NCBI GenBank assembly: GCA_003153555.1
Contig: PLZS01000072.1
Span: forward strand, 1-64,000
From: Candidatus Melainabacteria bacterium
GTDB lineage: Bacteria; Cyanobacteriota; Vampirovibrionia; Obscuribacterales; Obscuribacteraceae
Length of the DNA: 64,000 nt
Reading direction: 5' to 3'
Shown: positions 9,312 through 18,969 of the stretch, piece by piece
How the letters are laid out: each line of letters starts with the position of its first letter
Position numbering within the stretch: position 1 is the stretch's first letter
Made by a program: the position numbers and the translations under genes
Notes under the pieces: generated by a model
Seen by the model: the letters and a program-made list of their open reading frames with translations, nothing else
Database searches by the model: none
What the model was told of the DNA's origin: nothing

Positions 9312-11396
9312 CTAATATTCCCGAATGCCTCTGCCCAAGCGGCGGTGTTTCGGTCGGGCTTGCGGTGCTCGTGACAGTGGATCTGCTTTGAAGTGTTCCA
9401 CCACCTGCCTAAGCGGACCCGATTTCAAGCGCCTTTCGATAGCCAATTCAGTACGTTCTGCTGCTAATTTTTTGTACTCTGGGTCATTGGTCGAACCTTC
9501 CCATGCCTTCAGAGCAAGTTCAAAGAAATCGGCGGAGTAACCATTAAACAGATCCACATAAGCCCCTGTCGATTGTCTGGCAACTGCCCGACTACTTCTC
9601 GCCATCGGCTTCCATACAGACAGCGGATTCTCCATTTGATTGACTAGCGGCACCACCTGCCTACCTCTTTTGCTGAAGATTTCACACGCTGCCTCCAAGT
9701 ATGGTTTGATCTGAGACTCGTTTTTGCTAACCAGCAAACACCCAAGAATGCGTGCATACGTTGGAAACAAAAGAGGGTCTCCTGAACCATAAACACTCTG
9801 CTCACTGCTCAAGCATTTTCGAAGGAGTGACAAGGCCACGCTGTAATGCGCCTCTTGAAGCTCTTTGGCTGCTTGTCTCTTATCCTCAAGGGCACGATCA
9901 AGAATTTCTTTTCTGATCAATTGAGGTGACTTGTGTGGCGGCGAATGTCGAGTGAGGCTGCTATCCAGAGCTGTGTGCTTTGGTGTTAAGTTGGCCTTAG
10001 TTGTTGAAATTGGGTCGGCTGAAGGTGTGACTGAGTCCACCACCCCTGGTGCCCTATTCGTAGATACTATATGCGATGACGATGAATTAGCTGGGACAGT
10101 CGCTGCCACTATAGTTGATGGCGTGATAAGAGTAGTTGGGTGCGGACCATTTTGCAACGCATTGGCTCTAATATTTCCATTCTGGTTCTGTGTTAGCTGT
10201 GGTTTTTCTTCAGTTTTTTTTAGGTTTAGCCAGGCAAATAGACATAACCCTGCGGTGACTACAATCGCGCCGAGGAGCGAAATGCCAAGGAACTTAGGAC
10301 CATCATCAGTTCTGCTTTTGACGTTTTCGGATAAAGGAAAATGTGCCCGTGTAGCAGTTTTGTTGGCGAAGGTCTGTCCGGTCTCAACCGGTGCATGCCG
10401 CGGAGGTGTAATGGACCCTATATCCTTCGCTTGGTGAGAGATGTCAATTGTGGTTGACAGTTCCTCGCCGACCGATCTTTGTTTGCCGAGACTTTCCGTA
10501 CCCTTTATTTTGGCTGTGCCACCATCTGCAGATTTGCTCGCCAGGTTTCGCGTATAGATCGCGTCGGACATTTCATTTCGTAGCTCGGACATCGACTGCT
10601 GCCGACAGTTTGGATCTTTCTCCAATGCTTTCAGAATTACTTGTTCCAAGGCTGGCGGCAAATTTAGTTCCGGTGCAGTCACACAAAATGGTTGCGGTGC
10701 CTCCGCCATATGCTTGTAGAGCGTATTTAGCGTGCTGTCCCCCTTGAGTGGCACCTGCCCTGTCAAGGCTGCATACATCACGCAACCAAGCGAATACACG
10801 TCTGAACGATAGTCGAGTTCTGCTCCACGACATTGTTCAGGACTCATGAATAATGGAGTGCCCATGACCATTCCAGTTTTGGTCAGATGTTGTTCAGATT
10901 CTTGCGCGGTCAGTTTAGCCAGACCGAAATCGACTATTTTGGCAACGGTGATCGCATTGTCTTTGTTAACGAGCATGATATTGCTTGGCTTGATGTCGCG
11001 ATGAACGATGCCCCTCTTATGGGCGTGCTGCAACCCGTCGCAAATCTGACTGAATACTTGCAAAAATTGGTCTGGTCCCAGCCGACCTTCAAGTTTGAGA
11101 AGATCGTCAAGACTTTTACCCCCTAAGTACTCCATGACGAGATAGGCATGCCCGGCTGCGCTCCGTCCGAAATCGTGAATGGTGATGATGTTCGCGTGTT
11201 CTAGAGCCGCTGCAGCACGGGCTTCTTGCTCAAACCGAAGAAAGCTCAAATCGTTAGGCACCAAGGACGACATTAGCATTTTGATCGCGACGAGCCTATC
11301 CATATGCGTCTGTTTGGCTTTGTAGACTACGCCGGCGCCACCCTTGCCGAGAACCGATAGAATTTGGAATCGGCCCTCAAACACCTGACCTATCAT
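9312..11396 (-). CDS. Transmembrane Ser/Thr protein kinase (PknB type) with TPR-like ectodomain
   Basis: A 694-residue membrane kinase. The Hanks-type domain covers about 8-270: glycine loop GKGGAGVVYKAK, lysine in LVAIKML, catalytic VHRDIKPSNIML, VDFGLAKL and MSPEQCRG are all intact, so it should be active. A Ser/Thr/Pro-rich linker is followed by one helix near 371-392 (LLGAIVVTAGLCLFAWL). The outer part has helical repeats near 490-580 (AAKELQEAHYSVALSLLRK). The protein ends RLGRGIREY. It is monocistronic, with no neighbour close enough to share a transcript. The signal sensed is unknown. Confidence 0.9.
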   Translation of the reverse strand: MIGQVFEGRFQILSVLGKGGAGVVYKAKQTHMDRLVAIKMLMSSLVPNDLSFLRFEQEARAAAALEHANIITIHDFGRSAAGHAYLVMEYLGGKSLDDLLKLEGRLGPDQFLQVFSQICDGLQHAHKRGIVHRDIKPSNIMLVNKDNAITVAKIVDFGLAKLTAQESEQHLTKTGMVMGTPLFMSPEQCRGAELDYRSDVYSLGCVMYAALTGQVPLKGDSTLNTLYKHMAEAPQPFCVTAPELNLPPALEQVILKALEKDPNCRQQSMSELRNEMSDAIYTRNLASKSADGGTAKIKGTESLGKQRSVGEELSTTIDISHQAKDIGSITPPRHAPVETGQTFANKTATRAHFPLSENVKSRTDDGPKFLGISLLGAIVVTAGLCLFAWLNLKKTEEKPQLTQNQNGNIRANALQNGPHPTTLITPSTIVAATVPANSSSSHIVSTNRAPGVVDSVTPSADPISTTKANLTPKHTALDSSLTRHSPPHKSPQLIRKEILDRALEDKRQAAKELQEAHYSVALSLLRKCLSSEQSVYGSGDPLLFPTYARILGCLLVSKNESQIKPYLEAACEIFSKRGRQVVPLVNQMENPLSVWKPMARSSRAVARQSTGAYVDLFNGYSADFFELALKAWEGSTNDPEYKKLAAERTELAIERRLKSGPLRQVVEHFKADPLSRAPQARPKHRRLGRGIREY

Positions 11397-11622
11397 CAGA
11401 TCATGCTCGATCGATTCTTCGAAATCAGACAGGGTACTTACCTCTATGTGATTTTGCTGACTGTGTAAATGTAGAGCTGAATCTTAGGAGACCTTGCATC
11501 ATTATAGTTAACTATGAATTGAAAGGTACTCATGCTTGCACCATTCTTTTCTAACGGCTATTCACAAACATGGCTTTTCATGAGGATATTATTTAAGTGC
11601 TGCGCCTTTTAAGGGTGGGTTA

Positions 11623-12405
11623 ATGCTTGGATCATTTGTAGTTTTACTCGCGCTGAGTGGATTGGGGTTATGTCTTGCTATTGGTGGACTTTGGATAGTC
11701 AGGCACTATGTGGACCACAAGACTCTCATGTCGCATCACGATGTAACCGGCTACATGCTTTCAATCGTGGGAACGCTTTATGCTGTAGTTCTCGGACTTA
11801 TAGTGGTAGGAGCGTTAACGCGATTTCAGCAAGCGCGTCTCGACGTAGAGAATGAGGCAAATACGCTACACGACATGTTTCATCTAGCACAAGGGCTGCC
11901 AAAGGATCTGCAAGTGAAGATTCGCTCTGATTGCCGTTCCTATGCCACATTTGTTGTCAATGAAGAGTGGAAGGCTATGGAATTGGGCGGACAAAGCGAA
12001 AACGCTCATGAGGTTATGACCGACTTCTGGAATCGAATTACAAAGTTTAAGCCAAGCGATGACGGTGAAACGAATGTGCAGTCGGCGCTGCTCAGTCAAC
12101 TTGATGAATTGGGCGACTTTCGGCATACGCGTTTGCTAGACGCCAAACCAGAATTCGACCCTTACATTTGGGGCGCCATAATCTCTGGAGGCTTCATCCT
12201 AATTGTCTTCACTTACTTCTTCGGTGTCGAAAAGTTTGCTGTGCAGGCACTGATGACAGGTCTTGTGACGATTGTTCTGGCAATTAATTTGGTGATCATT
12301 GCCTTGTTTGGCTACCCATATTCAGGTGACGTGAAGGTGTCGTCGGACGCCTTCTCGTCTGTCAGTCGTCACTTCGATCAGGAAGTTAAGCGGATCGGCT
12401 ATTAA
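11623..12405 (+). CDS. DUF4239 (bestrophin-like) membrane protein
   Basis: A 260-residue protein with two N-terminal helices (about 4-26 and 44-66), a soluble helical middle, and two C-terminal helices (about 186-206 and 213-233). The segment GTLYAVVLGLIVVGALTRFQ followed by ARLDVENEAN is the core of DUF4239, a family related in topology to bestrophin channels. An ion-channel role is only suggested by that relationship. The ATG at 11623 follows GGGTTA, a weak ribosome site. It stands alone between the kinase and ftsH. Confidence 0.8.
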   Translation: MLGSFVVLLALSGLGLCLAIGGLWIVRHYVDHKTLMSHHDVTGYMLSIVGTLYAVVLGLIVVGALTRFQQARLDVENEANTLHDMFHLAQGLPKDLQVKIRSDCRSYATFVVNEEWKAMELGGQSENAHEVMTDFWNRITKFKPSDDGETNVQSALLSQLDELGDFRHTRLLDAKPEFDPYIWGAIISGGFILIVFTYFFGVEKFAVQALMTGLVTIVLAINLVIIALFGYPYSGDVKVSSDAFSSVSRHFDQEVKRIGY

Positions 12406-12632
12406 CTCGCTACTACCTTCTTCAGCTAACGCTATTTTCTTCGATTCTTCGCCAAAGTTCGCGATTGAAACTCCTCTTCTCGATCAAACAGCAAAAACTT
12501 AGATATTGTGCTGGAGGCAGCCATTGATGTTTGTCTGATCAATCTAGCGGACTATTTGAATCATCTGCTTGGCCGAGGTGTCTTGACCCCTTACGTGGGA
12601 CACTTCTTCATGAGTCCTATTGAGAAAAATTG

Positions 12633-14558
12633 ATGCCGACGCAAAACAAGGAAGCGAGATCGGAGATGAATGCCTGGTTCATTCTCATTTCGATATGGGT
12701 ATTGTTCAGTTTCGCAAGTTCAATTTTTGTAAATAGTGAAACGATTTCTTACAGCAAATTTTTGTCATGCTTGGACGCGGGACAGATCGAATCAGTTGCT
12801 GTCGCCGCGCACGAATTAACTGGCATATACAAAGGGCAGAAAAAGCATTTCATAACCTTGCGTGTTGACGATCCTCAGCTTGCAGCGAAACTAACTGCTC
12901 AAAAAGTCACATTCGAGGCGATTCCAGAAAATGATTTTCTCAAGGCGCTTGCATCATGGGTTGTCCCGGGACTTTTATTCATCTGCATTTTGAGCTATGT
13001 CTTTAGCCGCGCCGCAAAGGATGGACTCGGAACTGGCTTAATGTCCATTGAAAAAAATCCTGCTCGCATTTACAAGGAAGACAAAGTCAAAATTACCTTC
13101 CGAGATGTTGCAGGAGTGGATGAAGCTAAAGAGGAACTTCAGGAAGTCATCGGGTTTTTAAGAGATGCCGAAAAGTATTCACGCTTGGGCGGTCATTTAC
13201 CGAAAGGCATTTTATTGGTCGGTCCACCGGGTACCGGCAAGACGCTTTTAGCACGCGCGGTTGCAGGTGAAGCTGGAGTACCATTTTACTCAATCAGCGG
13301 TTCGGAATTTGTTGAGTTATTCGTTGGTGTTGGGGCTGCACGTGTACGGGATTTATTTTCTCAAGCGAGAAAAAGCGCTCCATGCATTATTTTCATTGAT
13401 GAACTTGATGCTCTGGGTCGGGCCCGTGGGCTCAACCCTGGAGGCGGGCTGGATGAAAAAGAGCAGACTCTGAATCAGTTGCTTGTAGAGCTTGATGGTT
13501 TCGATCCTCGTCAGGGTGTAGTGTTACTTGCGGCCACCAATCGTCCAGAAATACTTGATTCAGCATTGTTGAGAGCAGGTCGTTTTGATAGGCATGTTCT
13601 CGTCGATCGTCCCGATAAGCTTGGGCGAGTGCAAATATTGGAGGTGCATTTACGTGGTGTCAATTTCGACCCATCAATGAGTGTCGAATATATAGCATCA
13701 TCAACACCTGGGTTTACAGGAGCAGATCTAGCTAACCTAGTCAACGAAGCTGTGTTGCTTGCTACTCGTCGCAATGCCGAATGTGTTCAGATTGATGATT
13801 TTAATGCCGCGTTGGAACGGGTTTTAGCAGGACTTGAAAAAAAGAATCGGCTCCTGAATTTACATGAGCGAGAAGTGGTGGCACATCATGAAATGGGTCA
13901 TGCATTAGTTTCTATGACTCTACCTGGTGCAGATCCACTACAAAAAGTTTCGATCATTCCCAGAGGCATTAGTGCCCTTGGTTTTACGATGCAACGACCG
14001 ACAGAGGACCGTTTTTTGATGTCTCGGCAGGAGCTTCAAGATAAGTTGACTACTTTACTTGGTGGACGAGCAGCGGAAATGTTGGTTTTTGAAGACATCT
14101 CAACTGGTGCTGCTGACGATTTAAGTAAAGCAACCGACATCGCACGAAGTATGGTCACTCGTTATGGCATGACCAAAACTCTGGGCCCAATAGCGTACGA
14201 ATGCGAACCGGCACAATTTTTGAGCGGGTACCCAATCAATGCTTATAGCGATCCCCATCGCTTTAGTGAGGAAACATCTTATCAAATTGACTGTGCCGTC
14301 AAGGAGTTGGTTAACAATGCCTTGGAGCGAGCTTTAAAAATTCTAGAAACACACATAGGCATTCTTAAGCACAGTGCTCAACAGTTGCTAACGAAGGAGA
14401 CACTGACGCAAGACGAGCTCATTTCCATCAAAGTTTCTCTAGATCAAAAAAATGACGAGCTACTTGCGAATGCTGACAATTCTCCGGCTGCAGGTGTTGA
14501 CCAAGAAATCTCTAATCCACATGTGGACGCTAGTTGTGGAACTTCTAGCATCAGATAA
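12633..14558 (+). CDS. ftsH: ATP-dependent zinc metalloprotease FtsH
   Basis: A membrane-anchored AAA+ protease that degrades membrane and regulatory proteins. It has two N-terminal helices (about 12-35 and 108-128) around a small periplasmic domain, an AAA module with Walker A GPPGTGKT near 196, Walker [10 protein letters not shown], pore loop [13 protein letters not shown], and the zinc site HHEMGHAL near 418 with the third ligand in [10 protein letters not shown]. Length (641) is normal. A TTG at 12630 and an ATG at 12666 are also possible starts. The latter has AAGGAAG 11 bases upstream and leaves a two-residue tail before the first helix. Cyanobacteria-like lineages often carry several ftsH copies. 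Confidence 0.95.
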   Translation: MPTQNKEARSEMNAWFILISIWVLFSFASSIFVNSETISYSKFLSCLDAGQIESVAVAAHELTGIYKGQKKHFITLRVDDPQLAAKLTAQKVTFEAIPENDFLKALASWVVPGLLFICILSYVFSRAAKDGLGTGLMSIEKNPARIYKEDKVKITFRDVAGVDEAKEELQEVIGFLRDAEKYSRLGGHLPKGILLVGPPGTGKTLLARAVAGEAGVPFYSISGSEFVELFVGVGAARVRDLFSQARKSAPCIIFIDELDALGRARGLNPGGGLDEKEQTLNQLLVELDGFDPRQGVVLLAATNRPEILDSALLRAGRFDRHVLVDRPDKLGRVQILEVHLRGVNFDPSMSVEYIASSTPGFTGADLANLVNEAVLLATRRNAECVQIDDFNAALERVLAGLEKKNRLLNLHEREVVAHHEMGHALVSMTLPGADPLQKVSIIPRGISALGFTMQRPTEDRFLMSRQELQDKLTTLLGGRAAEMLVFEDISTGAADDLSKATDIARSMVTRYGMTKTLGPIAYECEPAQFLSGYPINAYSDPHRFSEETSYQIDCAVKELVNNALERALKILETHIGILKHSAQQLLTKETLTQDELISIKVSLDQKNDELLANADNSPAAGVDQEISNPHVDASCGTSSIR

Positions 14559-14611
14559 AGCAAGTGAGTCATTGAGCATAAAGACCGCACTCGAATACAT
14601 CAAGCAGCACC

Positions 14612-14890
14612 ATGTTTCCAATAAGAGATTCTGTTCCAGTTAAAACGCTACCGTTTGTAACTTGGATGATCATTATTCTCAACTGTTGTGTTTTTATCGC
14701 CGAAATTACATTGCCACCGAAAACGCTCGATTCAGTGCTCCGAACCTGTGCTGTGGTGCCCTCATCATTCATGGCAGAAATGAGTATCGGTCTGTGCACG
14801 ATCTTCACGTCCATGTTTTTGCATCTGGGATGGGGTCATTTGCTTAGTAACATGTGGTTTCACCCTTCAAGCGCTGAGGGTAGATCTTGA
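14612..14890 (+). pseudogene. Truncated rhomboid-family protease (N-terminal remnant)
   Basis: The 92-residue product starts like a rhomboid (MFPIRDSVPVKTLPFVTWMI) and reaches the conserved MFLHLGWGHLLSNMWF, which carries the His/Asn region of the second helix. It then runs into HPSSAEGRS and stops. A complete rhomboid of this group needs about 120 more residues, including the GxSG serine and the second catalytic His, so this remnant cannot be a protease. The break comes exactly after SNMWF, which suggests a deletion or replacement junction near 14866. It lies 53 bases after ftsH, on the same strand. Confidence 0.75.
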
Positions 14891-14968
14891 TTTTTAGCGT
14901 AGTCCTTTAGGTCGAGGCTAGATCACCAATTGATCCTCTAAAATTGACTTTGATAACTGGAGTTAGCA

Positions 14969-15652
14969 ATGAGGAAATTGATCGTGCCAGCAAATTCTAC
15001 AAATGTTGATATTAGCGTGCCAATATCGATAGCAGTCAGCGGTACTTCCTTGTCCGGTGACCTTGTAGTGCCGAAAATGGCAACCGGAATTGTTCTATTT
15101 GCTCATGGAAGTGGCAGCAGCAGACATAGCCCGAGAAATAAATTTGTAGCGAAAGTACTTCAGTCAGCCGGTTTGGCTACTTTATTAATCGATTTGCTCA
15201 GCGAAACGGAAGAACAGATCGACGCTCGAACAGCAGCGCTACGTTTTGATATAGAGGCTTTAAGCAATCGGCTGGTGGAAATTATTGACTGGTTAGTGAT
15301 CAATCCGCAGACAGAGGGGCTTAAGATTGGCTTGTTTGGAGCAAGCACCGGCGCAGCAGCTGCCATCGTGGCAGCAACACGCCGCGAAAAATGGATAAAT
15401 GCTGTAGTATCGCGAGGCGGCCGACCTGATTTGGCCAATACTGCGTTAAGCGAACTGGATACACCAACTTTGCTTATCGTCGGTAGTGATGATTTCCAAG
15501 TTTTAGAATTGAATCAACAAGCATTAGCTTTGATTCAGTGTCAAAAGCAACTTTCGGTTGTGCGCGGAGCAACACATTTGTTCGAGGAACCAGGAACACT
15601 TGAGGATGCCGCAAGATTAGCACAGGAGTGGTTCAGTAAGTACTTGAGGTAA
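14969..15652 (+). CDS. Alpha/beta hydrolase (dienelactone-hydrolase-like)
   Basis: A 227-residue single-domain hydrolase. The oxyanion region is LFAHGSGSSRHSPRN, the nucleophile elbow GASTGAAA carries the Ser, the Asp is probably in LLIVGSDDFQVLE, and the His in GATHLFEE. These fit the small alpha/beta hydrolases that are often fused to or found beside phosphoribosyltransferases. The substrate is unknown. The start follows CTGGAGTTAGCA, a good ribosome site. The rubredoxin gene begins four bases downstream, so the two are likely co-transcribed. Confidence 0.85.
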   Translation: MRKLIVPANSTNVDISVPISIAVSGTSLSGDLVVPKMATGIVLFAHGSGSSRHSPRNKFVAKVLQSAGLATLLIDLLSETEEQIDARTAALRFDIEALSNRLVEIIDWLVINPQTEGLKIGLFGASTGAAAAIVAATRREKWINAVVSRGGRPDLANTALSELDTPTLLIVGSDDFQVLELNQQALALIQCQKQLSVVRGATHLFEEPGTLEDAARLAQEWFSKYLR

Positions 15653-15656
15653 TTCT

Positions 15657-15866
15657 ATGCACACCAAACGTATCCAGCAATTTGAGATGTTCGTGTGCGA
15701 CGATTGTCGCGAACACTTTTATGACGAAGAACACGGAGACGATGATCAACACATCGTCCCGGGCACTTTAGTTGACGACTTACCTCAAACCTACCGCTGT
15801 CCAAAGTGTGGTGCCCCCAAAAAGAATTTACGCCCTGTGCTCAGTATTGGTTCAACCGCCTGGTAA
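15657..15866 (+). CDS. Rubredoxin
   Basis: A 69-residue electron carrier with one Fe(Cys)4 site. The two knuckles VCDDC and CPKCG hold the iron, and HIVPGTLVDDLPQTYRCP between them matches the rubredoxin G-I-x-PGT-x-DLP-x-x-W/Y-x-CP signature. The N-terminal knuckle is CDDC without the usual CG-Y, and the insert between the knuckles is acidic (DEEHGDDD). It follows the alpha/beta hydrolase at a distance of four bases. Rubredoxins serve oxygen or peroxide defence and oxidoreductases in anaerobes and microaerophiles. The partner is not visible here. Confidence 0.9.
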   Translation: MHTKRIQQFEMFVCDDCREHFYDEEHGDDDQHIVPGTLVDDLPQTYRCPKCGAPKKNLRPVLSIGSTAW

Positions 15867-16000
15867 ATCTCAACCGATCCCAAGACTGACGTGGCTTAAA
15901 ATAGTGGCTACTGCGGGCAGCACCGATCTTGCGAACATTTATGGAAACATATTGAATGCACCATTTAGGCAGCACTACTCTATATTCGCCTTCGCTTTCG

Positions 16001-17197
16001 TCACTCACTAAAGGCAAACATTTGATTACATTGATGCTCAGCTGGATGAGTTGCAAGACCCACTTGCGACTTGTGGAGATCGATTAGTTCGCGCGCGATC
16101 TGTTCAGCTGCATGAGGATGTGCAAGGGCTAGAGCATTTTTTCTCATCGAATCAAGTCGCTTAGGATTGCTCAGCAGTCGATTGACCTTAAATGCTAATG
16201 TCGGCAAGTTATTACACCGAATCGCTGCGCCCTCTTCAACCAGATGATCGGCATTGCGTTCTTCCTGTCCTGGAATAGGAGAGACAATGACAAACACAAG
16301 TCCTTTAATCAACGCTTCCGAAGACATCAGTCCACCTGGTTTGCCCAGAATGAGATCGGCCGCTTCCATGTATTCATCCATCTCAGAAGTAAAACCGATA
16401 ACCTTGACTATATTGTTCGATTGATCGGTTCGCTCTTCGCAAAATTGTTCCATTCGCTCTTTGAGCTCATCATTTGAGCCACAAGCTGCCACAATTTGAT
16501 TATTTCCTTGCAGTTTTAGCAAAGAAGAAAGTGTTTCTACCATCGGACCCAACCCCATACCACCGGACGAGATCAGGATGGTAGCGAAATCCTGCGCAAG
16601 TCCATGTTTGATCCTCATTTTGCTTCTACCCTTGTTTTTTGCAAAGATTGGAGCAACAGGAATTCCACTAACTGTAATCCGGTCAGGCTCGAATCCTAAC
16701 TGAATCAGATGTTCTTTTGTTTCGTCGAGTGCGACAAAGTATCGTGAATAGTGATGACACAACCATATTTGATGAACATCGAAGTCCGTAATAACTACGC
16801 CATGCACAGCAGAAATCATGTGCTTGCATATCAACCATGAAATCATGTCGGCCGGCAAAGAGTGAGTGCAAACAATAATATCGGGACCAAAATCTTTCAC
16901 TAGCCTGATCAATCGCTGCGCGTTTAGACGCTCAAAGGCGTTGCCATGACTGTCGTGTGAAAATGTCTTGTCTGAATACTCGTAAAGCCAACCAAGTAAT
17001 TCAGGTGCTGTATTAGCCAGATCGACGTAGGATTTACGACACAAATTTCGAAAAGCAGGATTGGCAAAGTCCATGGCATCTTCGTGCCGCACTTCGATAT
17101 TTTCATTCCGAAAGATGAATGCCTGCTCCAATGCCTGTGCTGCTCTCACATGTCCCATGCCAATTGAAGCAGACAAAATCAACACTTTAATTGACAT
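16001..17197 (-). CDS. MGDG-synthase/MurG-like (GT28) glycosyltransferase
   Basis: A 398-residue glycosyltransferase of the GT28/processive diacylglycerol glucosyltransferase type. The N-terminus VLILSASIGMGHVRAAQALE is the MGDG synthase N-terminal motif, and VVITDFDVHQIWLCHH and ISSGGMGLGPMVETL follow. The donor-site region ADLILGKPGGLMSSEAL has the GGxxxxE pattern. It probably transfers hexose to diacylglycerol at the inner face of the membrane. The ATG at 17197 has AAGGGG upstream, a good ribosome site. It stands alone and diverges from the erythromycin-esterase gene. Confidence 0.88.
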   Translation of the reverse strand: MSIKVLILSASIGMGHVRAAQALEQAFIFRNENIEVRHEDAMDFANPAFRNLCRKSYVDLANTAPELLGWLYEYSDKTFSHDSHGNAFERLNAQRLIRLVKDFGPDIIVCTHSLPADMISWLICKHMISAVHGVVITDFDVHQIWLCHHYSRYFVALDETKEHLIQLGFEPDRITVSGIPVAPIFAKNKGRSKMRIKHGLAQDFATILISSGGMGLGPMVETLSSLLKLQGNNQIVAACGSNDELKERMEQFCEERTDQSNNIVKVIGFTSEMDEYMEAADLILGKPGGLMSSEALIKGLVFVIVSPIPGQEERNADHLVEEGAAIRCNNLPTLAFKVNRLLSNPKRLDSMRKNALALAHPHAAEQIARELIDLHKSQVGLATHPAEHQCNQMFAFSE

Positions 17198-17508
17198 GTT
17201 CGGACCCCTTAAAATTGTTCCAGAGAGCGCGCCCTAATCCGCCCACTATACGCGTACCATTCGAACTCTAAATATAGGTTACACTTGAAAGCGCCTTGTC
17301 GCCTTTTAAATTAATTGATTGCTGCTCCATCAATCTTTCGGTGGACCTGTCTCGACTAATATCTTTCAAAGTCAACCTGCAGGTGGAGGCTCTCACATCT
17401 GCATAATACTAAGCTTTAATAGAGATTATTTGTCGAGGTATCGTGAAATTTGCCGGACGAACTAGCTCTGCACACTTGGACAGCTGAAACAACGCATGGA
17501 GGAATGAC
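17198..17508. other. Intergenic region between divergent genes
   Basis: This 311-base region lies between the GT28 gene and the erythromycin-esterase gene, so it should hold promoters for both. A CATAAT element near 17402 may serve the plus strand and TATATT near 17270 the minus strand. Neither has a convincing -35 box. No open frame or stable repeat was found. Confidence 0.4.
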
Positions 17509-18870
17509 ATGAGAGTTCGAACATCCGGCGATCGTTTCGCACCAGACGCCCAAGTGAGTCAACTTATTCGTCGTAATGCCCAGCCTTTTTCAGGTGAACG
17601 GCACGATTTTGATTCTCTGCTGAACATGATCGGCGATAGCTCATTCGTATTGATCGGCGAGGCGTCGCATGGAACGCACGAATTCTACAAAACACGTATT
17701 GATTTGACTAAACGTCTAATCGAAGAAAGGGGCTTTAACGTTGTTGCAGTCGAAGCCGATTGGCCAGATGCATTGATGGTGAATCGCTTTGTCAAAGGAC
17801 GAGGGACAGGGAAAAATGCTTTTGATGCACTATCTGGGTTTCAACGATTCCCTACTTGGCTGTGGCGAAATGCGGATGTGTTGTCGTTCGTTGAGTGGTT
17901 AAAGCAGCACAACACTAATATCGCTGAATACGACTGCAAAGTCGGCTTCTATGGCTTGGATTTATACAGTCTTTATCGTTCAGCAGCGGCAGTCATTGAT
18001 TATCTTCAACCGATCAATCCAGCCGCTGCACAACGAGCGAGAGAGCGATATTCATGCCTATCAGCTTTTGGCGTCGACGAGCAGGCTTATGGTTATGCTG
18101 CCTCTCTTGGGCTCACAAGAGCCTGCGAAGAAAAAGTGGTGGAGGAACTTGTCGAACTGAGACGGAGAGAAGCAGAATTTTTGCAGAGAGACGGTCGTGT
18201 TGCGTTGGACGAATATTTCTTCGCTGAACAAAATGCTTTGCTGGTTGCAACGGCGCAGGCATACTATCGTGAGATGTTCAGAGGGCGAATGAGCACGTGG
18301 AATCTTAGAGATACCCACATGGTTGAGACTCTGAATGCTTTACATCAGTACCAAAAACGAAATGGTCAGCAAATGAAAGCCGTCGTTTGGGCTCACAATT
18401 CACATCTAGGCGATGCTCGCGCTACTCAAATGGGTGAAAGCGGCGAACTCAATGTAGGCCAGCTGGTACGCGAGCGCTTTGAAAAAGATTGCAAGTTAAT
18501 TGGTTTTTCGGCCTATACAGGTACAGTCACGGCTGCGTCAACTTGGGGTGGATTAGCCGAACGCAAAATTGTTCGCCCTGCCTTGCTAGGAAGCTATGAG
18601 AATCTTTTTCATAAAATTGATTTGCCATCTTTTCTTTTGCTTCTCGATTCACCAGAACTTGCATCCGCATTACGGCATCCACGATTGGAGCGAGCGATTG
18701 GAGTAATCTATAAGCCAGAAACAGAGCGGAGCAGCCATTATTTCTTTTCGAAATTATCTGATCAGTTTGATGCCATCATTCATTTCCAAGACACACAAGC
18801 GGTAGAGCCGCTCGAACGAACAGCAAAGTGGGTTTCCGGTGAAGATCGAATCGAGGATATGGTCGATTGA
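17509..18870 (+). CDS. Erythromycin esterase family protein
   Basis: A 453-residue protein with the family's active-site series: LIGEASHGTHEFYKTR (catalytic His/Glu region), VVAVEADWPDALMVNRFVKG, the Arg/Trp motif FPTWLWRNADVLSFVEWL, and the second His/Glu cluster AVVWAHNSHLGDARATQMG. Members hydrolyse cyclic esters, including macrolides, but most chromosomal members have unknown substrates, so resistance should not be assumed. The ATG has GGAGG seven bases upstream. It is monocistronic and converges with the Sel1-repeat gene. Confidence 0.9.
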   Translation: MRVRTSGDRFAPDAQVSQLIRRNAQPFSGERHDFDSLLNMIGDSSFVLIGEASHGTHEFYKTRIDLTKRLIEERGFNVVAVEADWPDALMVNRFVKGRGTGKNAFDALSGFQRFPTWLWRNADVLSFVEWLKQHNTNIAEYDCKVGFYGLDLYSLYRSAAAVIDYLQPINPAAAQRARERYSCLSAFGVDEQAYGYAASLGLTRACEEKVVEELVELRRREAEFLQRDGRVALDEYFFAEQNALLVATAQAYYREMFRGRMSTWNLRDTHMVETLNALHQYQKRNGQQMKAVVWAHNSHLGDARATQMGESGELNVGQLVRERFEKDCKLIGFSAYTGTVTAASTWGGLAERKIVRPALLGSYENLFHKIDLPSFLLLLDSPELASALRHPRLERAIGVIYKPETERSSHYFFSKLSDQFDAIIHFQDTQAVEPLERTAKWVSGEDRIEDMVD

Positions 18871-18969
18871 AGATGCGGAGTTTCGTCGTCTGGGGCATTT
18901 ACATTTAATGCAGTGTGTTTTTCCGCAGCCAAGATATAGGCACCGCATTTAGTGTCGTGAAGAGCGGTG

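Noticed and set aside
16680..16700. A CTCGAATCC string like the T-loop of a tRNA
   Set aside because: No acceptor stem or anticodon arm can be built around it, and it lies inside the GT28 gene.
17509..18870. Calling this a macrolide resistance gene
   Set aside because: It belongs to the erythromycin esterase family, but chromosomal members in environmental bacteria usually have other, unknown roles.
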